From: Aneurinibacillus terranovensis DSM 18919
GTDB lineage: Bacteria > Bacillota > Bacilli > Aneurinibacillales > Aneurinibacillaceae
NCBI RefSeq assembly: GCF_000430625.1
Contig: NZ_KE387173.1
Coordinates: forward strand, 1-64,000
DNA length: 64,000 bases
Direction: 5' to 3'
Part shown: one piece after another, positions 1-7,850 of the stretch
Layout: the number at the start of each line of letters is the position of its first letter
Position numbering within the stretch: the first letter of the stretch is position 1
The notes under the pieces: model-generated
What the model was told of the DNA's origin: nothing
Databases searched by the model: none
What the model saw: only the letters and a program-made list of their open reading frames with translations
Translations under genes and position numbers: made by a program

Positions 1-2
1 GA

Positions 3-242
3 CTGGGTCATTATGATCGTGCACAGGTTGACGAGTATGTGGCACGGCATCTTCACTATGCAGGAGTAGACCAACAAATCTTTTCTGACGGTGCATTAGA
101 TGAAATCCACCGCTATTCCGGAGGGGCCGCAAGGCTCATCAACAAGGTATGTACGCACTGTTTACTTTATGGAGCACAGAACGGACATCGAATTATTGAT
201 GATCACATGGTCAAACGGGTGATTGAGGGAGAATTATCATGA
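3..242 (+). CDS. ExeA/TniB-like AAA ATPase, C-terminal part (IS accessory protein)
   Basis: The reading frame is open from the window edge, so the N-terminus with the Walker motifs lies outside. The visible 79 residues include an Arg-rich 'SGGAARLINKVC' stretch, which resembles the sensor-2/lid region of AAA ATPases of the ExeA/TniB type. These proteins serve as target-selection or helper ATPases for DDE transposases. Only about 100 bp of non-coding sequence separates its stop from a broken germination gene, as expected at the end of an insertion element. The family assignment rests on the C-terminus alone. The transposase gene is not in view. Confidence 0.6.
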   Translation: MGHYDRAQVDEYVARHLHYAGVDQQIFSDGALDEIHRYSGGAARLINKVCTHCLLYGAQNGHRIIDDHMVKRVIEGELS

Positions 243-345
243 TTCTCCCTTTTTTCAAATGACACTTGGACAATAGATTCGTCAATTTGCGGACAACTAA
301 CGCCGTCACCTTCGGGACGATATACTACGTCATTAACATGGGAGT
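243..345. mobile_element. probable end of the insertion element
   Basis: This non-coding stretch lies between the AAA ATPase stop and the point where the germination permease fragment loses similarity to its family. It most likely carries the terminal sequence of the element. I cannot see the partner end or a target duplication, so the exact boundary (roughly 330-355) is inferred from the break in the neighbouring gene. Confidence 0.35.
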
Positions 346-563
346 AACCAAAGGTACAGATGCTGAGGATGGATATGCTTTATTATGTAAAAAATCAAAG
401 GAATCCACAGCATAAATACTGTACCAGTAAGTAAAACTGAAATCCAAGCATCACGTCCTGCGGTTTGGAGCAGAACTGGAATAATAATGACATGATCTAA
501 GATTCCGATGGAAGAAATGATAAGCAAACAAGCTTGGAGCATGGTTATATTTTCAGACTTCAT
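333..563 (-). pseudogene. GerAB-type spore germination permease, N-terminal fragment
   Basis: The 76 residues match the start of GerAB/YndE-type permeases of the amino acid-polyamine-organocation superfamily. A first membrane helix is followed by a 'GRDAWISVLL' segment, the 'xDAWI' hallmark of the family, and a second helix. Full-length members have about 360 residues and ten membrane helices. Here the frame ends after two helices, exactly where the IS-like sequence begins. An AGAGG ribosome binding site precedes the ATG, so the 5' end is intact and the 3' end was lost. The protein should be non-functional. Confidence 0.65.
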
Positions 564-665
564 ATGGAAGAACCTCTACTTGGGATTGTTAATAACCGAT
601 TTCAAATTTTATGGTTTCCAGTATTGAGAATTTTATGTATTTAACAGTTTCTGGCATGCGTATGG

Positions 666-671
666 TATAAT
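666..671 (+). promoter_or_regulatory. -10 box of the receiver-Fis regulator gene
   Basis: A perfect TATAAT lies 24 bp before the ATG at 695. A TTAACA at 641-646 is a possible -35, although the 19-bp spacer is long. The call is by consensus only. Confidence 0.45.
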
Positions 672-694
672 AACAGGAGCGGGAGAGTGGTAAA

Positions 695-1228
695 ATGGGA
701 GACAAGCCGAAGATTTTAATTGTCGATGATGACACCGATATCTGTTTTTTAATTGCTACAGCGATTAAGTCAGATGAAATAAATATTTTAACCGCCCATT
801 CCGGGCAGGATGCACTTACTATTTTTATAAAAGACCAGCCCGATCTCGTCCTGCTAGATATTCAGCTTCCTGAAATGAACGGGATTGAGATACTTAAACG
901 AATAAAAGACCGGTGTCCGGATTGTCAGGTTATCATGGTGACCGCATATGCGACCATTGAAACAGCCGTTCAAGCAATGAAAATCGGGGCACTTGATTAT
1001 ATTTGTAAGCCATTTAAACTGCCCGAATTGCGCGTAACCGTTCAGCAGGCGCTGGAATATGTGAAAATCAATAAGCAGGGAGAGACTGTTACCTTGGAAC
1101 AGATGGAACGCGCCCACATCGAAAGGGTTCTTCATGAAGTGAATGGAAACCGCCGGCTGGCAGCCGAACGCCTCGATATTTCCTTACGCACGCTCTACTA
1201 CAAAATTAAACAGTATAATATTCAATAA
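695..1228 (+). CDS. response regulator, receiver plus Fis-type helix-turn-helix
   Basis: This 177-residue protein has an N-terminal receiver domain (about 5-120) with the acidic pair 'VDDDTD', phospho-acceptor Asp in 'LVLLDIQLPEMNG', a Thr/Ala switch site ('MVTAYA') and the conserved Lys in 'YICKPF'. The C-terminus (about 135-177) is a Fis-family DNA-binding helix-turn-helix with the 'RLAAERLDISLRTLYYKIK' core. There is no AAA+ domain between them, so this is the PrrA/RegA/ActR-like layout and not a sigma-54 activator. No kinase is directly adjacent. It is monocistronic, with its own promoter and terminator. The partner could be one of the two kinases downstream (inference). Confidence 0.9.
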   Translation: MGDKPKILIVDDDTDICFLIATAIKSDEINILTAHSGQDALTIFIKDQPDLVLLDIQLPEMNGIEILKRIKDRCPDCQVIMVTAYATIETAVQAMKIGALDYICKPFKLPELRVTVQQALEYVKINKQGETVTLEQMERAHIERVLHEVNGNRRLAAERLDISLRTLYYKIKQYNIQ

Positions 1229-1238
1229 AGAAAACCAG

Positions 1239-1273
1239 AAACCCGGATTGTGAAACTGAATCTGGGTTTTTTT
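1239..1273 (+). terminator. rho-independent terminator of the receiver-Fis gene
   Basis: An 11-bp stem, AAACCCGGATT with AATCTGGGTTT (one G-U pair), closes a 9-nt loop and runs into a T tract. It ends transcription 10 bp after the stop codon. Confidence 0.85.
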
Positions 1274-1349
1274 GCAATTTTTGCACTTCTATCCCGTATC
1301 AATAAATGTTTAAATAATACCGTAGATATGAGGTAAGGAGTGCCTTATT

Positions 1350-2324
1350 ATGAAAAAATTATGGCTGTTTTTAGTGCTCTCTCTGTTGACGGGCTGCTCC
1401 TCGCTTTTTCACGTGAATCAATCAAAACAAGAGACACCTTTTCGCGTGGCTTTGCTGGTTGAAGGCTCTATATATGATCAAGGCTGGGATGAACAGGCGT
1501 ATCTGGGATTAAAGCAGATTGAACGGACGATGGGCGCACAAACAAGCTATCTCGAATATATTAATACAACAAGCTTAAGGCGGAAGTCTGTGGAAACATT
1601 CGCCAAACAAGGATATTCGCTTATTTTTGGAAATGGAAGAGGATTTGAGAAGACGTTTAACGAACTGGCGGTTCAGTACCCCGCTACTCATTTTGTTTTC
1701 TTCAATGGACATCCCTCCGGTCCTAATGTTTCCGCTGTTAATTTTACGCCGGAATCGCTGGGATACTTCTCGGGAATGGCTGCGGCTCTCATGACAAAAA
1801 GCCATGTAATAGGGTTAATTCCTGCCTTTGGAGACTTAAAGGAAATCCAGCCGTTTATCATGGCCGCCAAAGCTCAGAATCCGAAGAATCGTATTATGAT
1901 TCAGTCTGTAAACGATTGGAATAACCGCATGAAAGCGGGTTGTATTGCGCGAAAGATGATTAAGGGCGGTGCGGATATCCTGGTGCCCATGGGAGACGGA
2001 TTTAGTATTCAAGTGATTATGGAAGCGCACAACGCGAACGCTTTGGCGATTGGGTATATCTCCGACCAGTCGTTTGTCTCAAAGAAAACGGTGATCACGA
2101 GTACGATCCAACAGGTGAGCAAGCTCTATCTTGAAGTGGCAAAAGAATATAAAACGCATACACTCCGCAGTGGAAGCCTGTATTTTGATTTTAAAGACGG
2201 GGTACAGGAACTGGCTCCGTTTGGGCCGATGGTTCCTTCTCAGGTTCAGCGTAAATTATTTTACGAAATCCAGCGGTACAAAGAGGGAACGTTTGTCTTA
2301 CCCGTACAAAGGAACATAGAATAA
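1350..2324 (+). CDS. BMP/Med-type substrate-binding lipoprotein
   Basis: The 324-residue protein starts with a lipoprotein signal peptide (lipobox 'LLTGC', Cys at 16), so it should be anchored outside the membrane. The body follows the basic membrane protein (BMP) family fold, with 'VALLVEGSIYDQGWDEQAYLG' near the start and 'GRGFEKTFNELA' and 'NPKNRI' segments. The closest functional relative by layout is B. subtilis Med, a regulator of comK and kinC-like signalling; other BMP proteins bind nucleosides for ABC import. There is no ABC transporter here. A histidine kinase starts 21 bp downstream, which favours a sensing role (inference). An AGGTAAGGAG ribosome binding site precedes the ATG. Confidence 0.8.
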   Translation: MKKLWLFLVLSLLTGCSSLFHVNQSKQETPFRVALLVEGSIYDQGWDEQAYLGLKQIERTMGAQTSYLEYINTTSLRRKSVETFAKQGYSLIFGNGRGFEKTFNELAVQYPATHFVFFNGHPSGPNVSAVNFTPESLGYFSGMAAALMTKSHVIGLIPAFGDLKEIQPFIMAAKAQNPKNRIMIQSVNDWNNRMKAGCIARKMIKGGADILVPMGDGFSIQVIMEAHNANALAIGYISDQSFVSKKTVITSTIQQVSKLYLEVAKEYKTHTLRSGSLYFDFKDGVQELAPFGPMVPSQVQRKLFYEIQRYKEGTFVLPVQRNIE

Positions 2325-2345
2325 AACATGCGGGGTAAATAAAAG

Positions 2346-4256
2346 ATGACAATTTTGCAAAGATGGATGGATTTATCTATACGTTTTAAATTTTTCAGCG
2401 GATTTATGGCTATCCTTCTGTTTGTGGGAATTAGTATGGTTGTCTTGAACATCCAATTGCTGCACGTTGTACGCGATAATGAAACGGTGATTAATCAATC
2501 GGTCCCTAAACTTGTTACACAATTACAGGTAAAAAGCAGCATTCTTGAACGGATTAATTTTGTTACCCTTTACATTACAACCGGAAGGGAAGACTTTAAT
2601 CAAAAGTTTCAACAGTCCTGTACGCATGCGGACAAAATTGAAAAAGACTTGCTGACAGGGGCTGCGCCCGGCGAAAAAAAACAAATAGAACAGTTTATTC
2701 AAAAAAGTGAAGACTGGGAATTTATTTTGCGCGACCGGGTTATACCGGTGTATCAACTTGGCAATAAAGAAGGGGCTATTACTATCCTGAAGAGCGAGGT
2801 TCAACCGATTGCGGTAGAATTAATCAACCGGGTAGAGGGGCTTTCCCAGCATAAAACAGAGGAAATTAACAAAACAAATAACGACTCCCTGCAGGACGCA
2901 TGGTATTCGGTCAAGTTGAGTTATGTGGTGATTGCTGTTACTCTGATTCTTGCTGTTTACTTCGCTCTTTATATGTCTAATACGATGACGAATCCCCTCG
3001 TTCTCGTGCTTACAGCTGTTCGAAAAATGGCAAAAGGGGATTTTACCGCCCGCATCCCTGTGCAAAACCGGGATGCGGGCGGGGAATTGGGAAACGCATT
3101 TAACCAAATGTCAAGGAGTATTAACAAGCTTATAGAAGAATTGAAGGAAGCGAATGAGAGGCTTGAAGAAGAAATGAAGCGGGCTCAGGAGTCGACACGG
3201 TTAAAATCGGAGTTTCTCGCTAACATGTCGCATGAGTTGAGAACACCGCTTACCGGAATTATTGGATTTAGTGAACTGCTGCTCGCTGAATCCGGCGGAA
3301 CACTTTCTGCTCAACAAAAAGACTTTGCCGGCAACATTATTCTGGCGGGTGAACATTTGCTTGCCATGATTAACGATATCCTTGATTTATCAAAAATTGA
3401 GGCTGGTAAATATGTACTCGAATACGGTTGGTTTAATATGGTTGACCTTGTTGAAAATACAATAAAGGTCGTTCCCGCCCATCAACACGATATTGCTGTC
3501 TATTATTCGACGGAAGATTCGTGGAAGATTAAAGCGGACGCGAAACGGCTGAAACAGGTTTTATTTAACTTGTTGAGCAATGCGATTAAGTTTAGCTCTC
3601 CGGGGACCCGGATTGATATCACGTTAACAAAGAACAGTAAAGAGATGATGGGGGTGACCGTTGCAGATCAGGGGATCGGAATTGAAGCGGAGAAACTGGA
3701 CAAAATTTTTGAACAATTTTATCAAAACGACGGGCAGCTTGATCGGAAATATGACGGAACAGGTCTTGGCTTAACTCTTTCCAGGCAGCTGATCGAGCTG
3801 CACGGCGGAACGATTCATGTGGAAAGCACCCCGGGGGAAGGGAGCAGCTTTACGATTTTTTTGCCCATCGATTCCGGCTTTATGGATCAGAATATTCCCA
3901 TTATGCCAACATCCTCCTATCCAAGTTCTGTTGTCCTGCATTTGCCTACCTTCAGCCCACATATTGCCTGTTTAAAAACTCATTTCCAAAAAAACAAGAT
4001 CCAACCGGATATTTTTGTGGTAGAATCAAAAGAAGATGCGATAGGTATCCTTCAAAGAAACAGGTATGAATCCGTGTATTTTGCAGGGAATAATTATAAC
4101 GATATGTATTTAATGATGCTTGAAACGATAAGAGAGCATAAGATGGGCCGGCTTGTCGCATGCCTGGCGGGATCTTTACGTCTGGTAGAGCGGGGACAAG
4201 TTATGCGTTTGGCTGATGAGCTCATTCATGTATCTTCGGATGAAACGAGAAAGTAA
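2346..4256 (+). CDS. membrane histidine kinase, 4-helix-bundle sensor, HAMP, degenerate receiver tail
   Basis: This 636-residue kinase has a first membrane helix (about 14-34), an extracellular helical domain of the MCP four-helix-bundle type (35-185), a second helix (about 190-212), a HAMP domain (to about 265), HisKA with the phospho-acceptor His in 'NMSHELRTPLTGI' (about 295) and HATPase_c with N ('LLSNAIKF'), G1 ('DQGIGI') and G2 ('GTGLGL') boxes. After residue 520, about 110 residues resemble a receiver fold, but the acidic pocket and phospho-Asp are missing, so it is probably a pseudo-receiver. It lies 21 bp behind the BMP lipoprotein and 14 bp before a receiver gene, in one transcription unit. 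The signal is unknown; a contact with the lipoprotein is plausible. Confidence 0.9.
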   Translation: MTILQRWMDLSIRFKFFSGFMAILLFVGISMVVLNIQLLHVVRDNETVINQSVPKLVTQLQVKSSILERINFVTLYITTGREDFNQKFQQSCTHADKIEKDLLTGAAPGEKKQIEQFIQKSEDWEFILRDRVIPVYQLGNKEGAITILKSEVQPIAVELINRVEGLSQHKTEEINKTNNDSLQDAWYSVKLSYVVIAVTLILAVYFALYMSNTMTNPLVLVLTAVRKMAKGDFTARIPVQNRDAGGELGNAFNQMSRSINKLIEELKEANERLEEEMKRAQESTRLKSEFLANMSHELRTPLTGIIGFSELLLAESGGTLSAQQKDFAGNIILAGEHLLAMINDILDLSKIEAGKYVLEYGWFNMVDLVENTIKVVPAHQHDIAVYYSTEDSWKIKADAKRLKQVLFNLLSNAIKFSSPGTRIDITLTKNSKEMMGVTVADQGIGIEAEKLDKIFEQFYQNDGQLDRKYDGTGLGLTLSRQLIELHGGTIHVESTPGEGSSFTIFLPIDSGFMDQNIPIMPTSSYPSSVVLHLPTFSPHIACLKTHFQKNKIQPDIFVVESKEDAIGILQRNRYESVYFAGNNYNDMYLMMLETIREHKMGRLVACLAGSLRLVERGQVMRLADELIHVSSDETRK

Positions 4257-4270
4257 AAGGAGAATTGGAT

Positions 4271-4639
4271 ATGACGAAGCAAATTTTACTCGTGGAGGAT
4301 AATTCGTCGAATCGGGAATTATTTGTAGAGATCATCCGTTTAAATAAAAAATATGAGGTACACGTGGCAGACAGCGGCTTGAAGGCCTTAGAAATGCTGG
4401 AAACGTTTCATCCTGATCTTATTTTGATGGATATTCATATGCCTGAGATGGATGGATTGGCAGTAACCCGGACGATAAAATCCACTCCGGAACTATCGTC
4501 CATTCCGGTGGTTGCCTTATCCGCGCTGGCTATGAAATCCGATATCGAATCAGCGATAGAAGCGGGCTGCAGTGGATATATCACAAAGCCGGTGCGCATC
4601 AAGAGCTTTATGGATGAACTTGAGATGTATACGAAATGA
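4271..4639 (+). CDS. single-domain response regulator (DivK/Spo0F-like)
   Basis: This 122-residue stand-alone receiver has 'VEDNSSN', phospho-Asp in 'LILMDIHMPEMDG', Ser/Ala switch residues ('VALSALAM') and Lys in 'ITKPV'. There is no output domain. I chose the ATG at 4271 because AAAGGAG sits 8 nt before it; a TTG at 4265 would be too close. It sits between two histidine kinase genes and its stop overlaps the next start by 4 bp (ATGA), so the three are co-translated. It probably shuttles phosphate between the kinases or acts by protein contact. Confidence 0.9.
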   Translation: MTKQILLVEDNSSNRELFVEIIRLNKKYEVHVADSGLKALEMLETFHPDLILMDIHMPEMDGLAVTRTIKSTPELSSIPVVALSALAMKSDIESAIEAGCSGYITKPVRIKSFMDELEMYTK

Positions 4640-5466
4640 GATATACAGTCATTTTATCCGCGCTGGGCACGCTTATTATTGTTTTGACCGGCCTTCTCTT
4701 GTATATCATTCGCAAAATGAGAGGCCAATATCGCATTCTTGAACAAACGAATAAACAGTTGGCAGAAGTCGACCGGTTGAAAACGGAGTTTCTTGCCAAC
4801 GTATCGCATGAACTTCGCACACCGCTCACAGTTATTATGGGATATTCGGAACTTCTTCTTGAAAAGTTAATCATCGAGCCGGAACGGGCGACTGATTTTC
4901 GATACGTGGAAACCATTCATAGAAAATCTGAAGATTTATTAAACCTGATTAATGATTTGATCGAACTGTCGCGTATTGAGTCTGGACGAGTGGAGATGAA
5001 TATCAAGCGCTTATCGCTCGATGAAGTGGTCAGGGAGACGGTTGAGGAACTTTCCACCAGTGCGGCAAAAAAGGAACATGCGGTCCATGTGGTGACCGGC
5101 CCTCGCCCGCTGTTAATTAAAGCAGACAGAGGGAAAATCAAGCAGATCATTAGCAATCTACTGCAAAATGCCATAAAATATACCCCTAAGAATGGAAAGA
5201 TTACGATTCGGCTTTACAGCCGGGAACGGAAAAACTGGATTGAAGTGGAAGACAATGGAATTGGAATTGCACCTGAAATGATGGAGCATTTATATCAACC
5301 GTTTAAGCAGGGGGACTCCTCCTATAATAAAAAATATGAAGGATTCGGACTGGGACTGGCAATAACAAAGAATTTGGTCCTCTACCACAGCGGGACAATC
5401 GATGTGAAAAGCACACCCGGCATCGGAACAACCTTTATTGTTTCTCTTCCTGCGGCAGAAAAATAG
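4636..5466 (+). CDS. histidine kinase with a single membrane anchor
   Basis: The 276-residue protein has one N-terminal membrane helix (about 4-23), a short coiled linker, HisKA with 'NVSHELRTPLTVI' (about 58) and HATPase_c with 'LLQNAIKYT', 'EDNGIGI' and 'GFGLGLAI'. No extracellular or PAS sensor is present, so input must come through the linker, the membrane helix or a partner. It overlaps the upstream receiver gene by 4 bp. It is the last gene of the block; no clear terminator is seen before phhB. Confidence 0.9.
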   Translation: MRYTVILSALGTLIIVLTGLLLYIIRKMRGQYRILEQTNKQLAEVDRLKTEFLANVSHELRTPLTVIMGYSELLLEKLIIEPERATDFRYVETIHRKSEDLLNLINDLIELSRIESGRVEMNIKRLSLDEVVRETVEELSTSAAKKEHAVHVVTGPRPLLIKADRGKIKQIISNLLQNAIKYTPKNGKITIRLYSRERKNWIEVEDNGIGIAPEMMEHLYQPFKQGDSSYNKKYEGFGLGLAITKNLVLYHSGTIDVKSTPGIGTTFIVSLPAAEK

Positions 5467-5569
5467 CGTGCGGTTTTTCTGCCAGGGAACAAAAAGTGCC
5501 TCTATACTTTTCTGAATTTTCCGTGTACAATGAAAATAGCTGAATCTACTGAAAGAAAGGGATGATTAT

Positions 5570-5872
5570 ATGGCTAAACTGTCGGATGAGCAAATTACGA
5601 TTAGTCTCTCTAAGATTCCCGGTTGGTATTTAAAAAATGGTGCAATCGAACGATTGGTCAGTTTTGCAAGTTTTCGTGAAGCACTTGAATTTGTGAATCG
5701 AGTAGGTGAATATTCGGAAGCTGCCAATCACCATCCCGATATAGATATCCGCTATAACAATGTCAGGCTCGCACTCACGACGCACGATGTGCGTGGCCTC
5801 ACGGGAAAAGACTTTGCCCTTGCCCAACGAATCAATCAAATTGTTTCTGCCAAGGTGGAATTGGTTGATTAA
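5570..5872 (+). CDS. phhB: 4a-hydroxytetrahydrobiopterin dehydratase
   Basis: This is a 100-residue pterin-4a-carbinolamine dehydratase, the usual length. The active-site segment 'EAANHHPDIDIRYNNV' with its His-His-Pro, and 'TTHDVRGLTGKD' near the C-terminus, are both present. The enzyme dehydrates 4a-hydroxytetrahydropterin, recycling cofactor for phenylalanine hydroxylase, although a phhA gene is not in the window. Many Bacillales carry it alone, where its role may be in molybdopterin or general pterin repair. AAAGGGA precedes the ATG. A strong terminator follows at 5897. Confidence 0.92.
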   Translation: MAKLSDEQITISLSKIPGWYLKNGAIERLVSFASFREALEFVNRVGEYSEAANHHPDIDIRYNNVRLALTTHDVRGLTGKDFALAQRINQIVSAKVELVD

Positions 5873-5896
5873 ATGGGCATTCAAAAGACAGGATAT

Positions 5897-5931
5897 AAAA
5901 AAGCAGACCCGTCTGACGGGCCTGCTTTTTT
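5897..5931 (+). terminator. rho-independent terminator of phhB
   Basis: A GC-rich stem (AAAAAGCAG-A-CCCGT paired with ACGGG-C-CTGCTTTTT) around a 3-nt loop ends in a T run. The group IIC intron begins 2 nt after it, and such terminators are the recognised insertion sites of that intron class. Confidence 0.92.
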
Positions 5932-5932
5932 A

Positions 5933-6379
5933 GTGCGCCCGGCATGGGTATTATCTATAGGGTTAGAGTCCTGAATGGTGAAGGCAGTAGTAGCCATTAG
6001 CTTAAGGAAAGGGTGTCGACCGTGAGGTCGAATCTGAAGGAAGCTGGCGGCAAACCTCCGGTCTGAGAAACACGAACCTCATATAAGGCTAGCATTCGTT
6101 GGATGAGTCTGCTAAACAAGGCAAAGTCCTTACTGTCGAAGGCGAATGAGAGTAAATGAGGCAGATAGGTGGAGGGGAAGATAATGCTCTTGCCCATGGT
6201 GAATTCCATGGGAAACTTCAAGAGGGCTGAGAATGATTGCGGCACTGACAGACCGTAAAAGCATAACGGACAGTGAGAGAAAAGACCACTGTCCGTCTGA
6301 CTTCATGGAACCGCCGTATACCGAACGGTACGTACGGTGGTGTGAGAGGTCGGGGGGTTATCACCCCCTCCTACTCGAT
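5933..6379 (+). mobile_element. group IIC intron, ORF-less (no reverse transcriptase)
   Basis: The 447-bp sequence starts with GTGCGCCCGGCATGGGTA and ends with CCTACTCGAT, the 5' and 3' ends of group IIC introns such as the Oceanobacillus iheyensis intron. Domain I motifs such as AGGGTTAGAGTCC and TCTGAAGGAAGCTGGCGG are recognisable. Domain V (6308-6342) has the CGC catalytic triad type, and domain VI (6346-6378) forms the branch-site hairpin. Domain IV, which normally holds the maturase/reverse transcriptase gene, is only a 31-nt hairpin (6266-6296). It may still fold and splice if a maturase acts in trans. Insertion behind the phhB terminator fits class C targeting. It has no coding capacity. 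Confidence 0.9.
6308..6342 (+). ncRNA. group II intron domain V
   Basis: The segment GAACCGCCGTATACCG / CGGTACGTACGGTGGT folds as the short catalytic hairpin of domain V with a GAAC-type tetraloop, and carries CGC in place of the AGC triad. CGC is the form typical of class C introns. Confidence 0.88.
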
Positions 6380-6381
6380 TA

Positions 6382-6843
6382 TTATTGATTGTAATGGAGG
6401 CGTGGGGAATCAGCCCCGTATTGACCTGCATACTTTTTGTTGATGGCTTTTTCAATTTCTTTCAGCGATTTACCTTCTTCACTCATAGCAATTACGTCTG
6501 TAGCGACCGCAATCGCCTTACCGCTGTTCGAACCGTGAGAATTCCAGACAATGCTGCCGTCCGGATTGACTTTATACAGAAAAGCCTCAAAAATGTTTTT
6601 GTATGAACTCCCGTCATATACCGGTATCTTTTGCATGATATCTTTATGTGTTAAGGCAAGCTGATACACATTCTTAAGTTCTCCATCCGCATGCTCAAGA
6701 AATATCGGGGTATCATGGATGCTTGCTGTTGTTTCTAAGGTGTCCCCATTCGCTAATTGCTCCTGTTTATTGCCTGTTGAACAAGCTGTTACTGCTAGAA
6801 TAAGAATAAAAAGTAATAGTCCTCGTATACCTTTATAGACCAT
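6382..6843 (-). CDS. lipoprotein resembling the PCYCGC family but without its cysteines
   Basis: The 153-residue protein has a lipobox ('VTACS'), so it should be anchored at the outer face of the membrane. The region from about 80 onward follows the PCYCGC-motif lipoprotein domain in order: 'IPVYDGSSY' stands where 'IPCYCGC' is expected, 'DGSIVWNSHGSNSG' where 'DG..VWDDHG.KCG' is expected, and 'EEGKSLKEIEKAINKKY' matches the conserved helix. All metal- or disulfide-type Cys are replaced. I chose the ATG at 6843 because GGGAGGAG lies 8 nt upstream; a GTG at 6864 precedes that site. The stop codon lies 3 bp from the intron end. Function is unknown. Confidence 0.7.
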   Translation of the reverse strand: MVYKGIRGLLLFILILAVTACSTGNKQEQLANGDTLETTASIHDTPIFLEHADGELKNVYQLALTHKDIMQKIPVYDGSSYKNIFEAFLYKVNPDGSIVWNSHGSNSGKAIAVATDVIAMSEEGKSLKEIEKAINKKYAGQYGADSPRLHYNQ

Positions 6844-7023
6844 AATCCAGACTCCTCCCCCCACGTTTCATTATAAGGGAGGTTGGAATATTGAGAAACG
6901 TAAAATTGTTACAATTAAGTGGCTAAAATGCCAGGATTATCTTCTGGCCAATTCCGCACAACTCCGGTGAAATGGCACATAAAATTTCTCTCCGTGCATA
7001 CATAACAATAAGGAGATGACGGT

Positions 7024-7755
7024 ATGTGGCTGCGAAACATTATCTGGTTTATTATTCTGATTGGCATCATTATTTTTAGTTTATTGCTGTTCATCCTTAT
7101 TATGAATCCGGTGCCCGATAATAACCAGTTAACCACGGATAAACAAATACAAAATAACACTGCGTCCCCATCGTCACCCATTCCGTATATGCAGGGGAAA
7201 ACGGAAGTCCAACCTGCGGGTAAGGAACAGGTGGGCAAAGAGCCTGCACCGTCACAGGATGGGACTGGCGCGGCCGATGGGTCAATGCAGTCGAATAAAC
7301 CATCACCCGGTACACAACAGCAGGAAGCCGTGAATGAAGCTCCAAAACCAACCGCAAAAACCGAGGTGGCAGTGTCCATGCCGGTGCTTTATTTTATGGG
7401 AAAATTCGTCGGCTATTTCGTTGTAGTAACAGCGGTTTTCCCGGTGTTCTTTTTAACAGCAGGCAGGATGCCGCGCTCCGCGTACATGCGGCGTTTTTAT
7501 CGGCAGGCTTCTACCTGGCTGCCATTTAGCGCGATCCTTTCGTTAACCGTAGGCGCTCTCCATGGAGGTATTATGCTGCGGCTGCAGGCGGCGTCGGGGA
7601 CGGCCGGGATCATCGGCATGGTCGCATTCTTTTTTTACGGTTTTTTATTGCTTCAAGAAAGCCTTACCTTTATTTATGAATCAAACAAGCGCCGCAAGCG
7701 GCTGCTTCCCGTATTAATTTTACTACTGCTGTTAATCCTTCATTTGTGGAATTGA
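7024..7755 (+). CDS. membrane protein of unknown function with Pro/Gln-rich linker
   Basis: This 243-residue protein is not recognised. It has an N-terminal membrane helix (about 6-28), a low-complexity linker rich in Pro, Gln, Lys and Ala (30-115), then four hydrophobic segments (about 120-140, 158-178, 190-212, 222-242). The layout suggests an anchored loop outside the cell followed by a helical bundle. AAGGAGATGACGGT before the ATG is a strong ribosome binding site. It stands alone between the intron-side lipoprotein and a lytic transglycosylase, so context gives no clear role. Confidence 0.7.
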   Translation: MWLRNIIWFIILIGIIIFSLLLFILIMNPVPDNNQLTTDKQIQNNTASPSSPIPYMQGKTEVQPAGKEQVGKEPAPSQDGTGAADGSMQSNKPSPGTQQQEAVNEAPKPTAKTEVAVSMPVLYFMGKFVGYFVVVTAVFPVFFLTAGRMPRSAYMRRFYRQASTWLPFSAILSLTVGALHGGIMLRLQAASGTAGIIGMVAFFFYGFLLLQESLTFIYESNKRRKRLLPVLILLLLLILHLWN

Positions 7756-7850
7756 ATTTCCTGGTCGTAAACAAGAAAATATTTCTTTTGTATTGATCAA
7801 ATAAAAGGTAAAATAAGTATGAATGATCGGAAGTGGAAGGAGAATGTGTG

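Noticed and set aside
5997-6245. 82-codon minus-strand frame within the intron
   Set aside because: It is antisense to conserved ribozyme domains and has no start signal.
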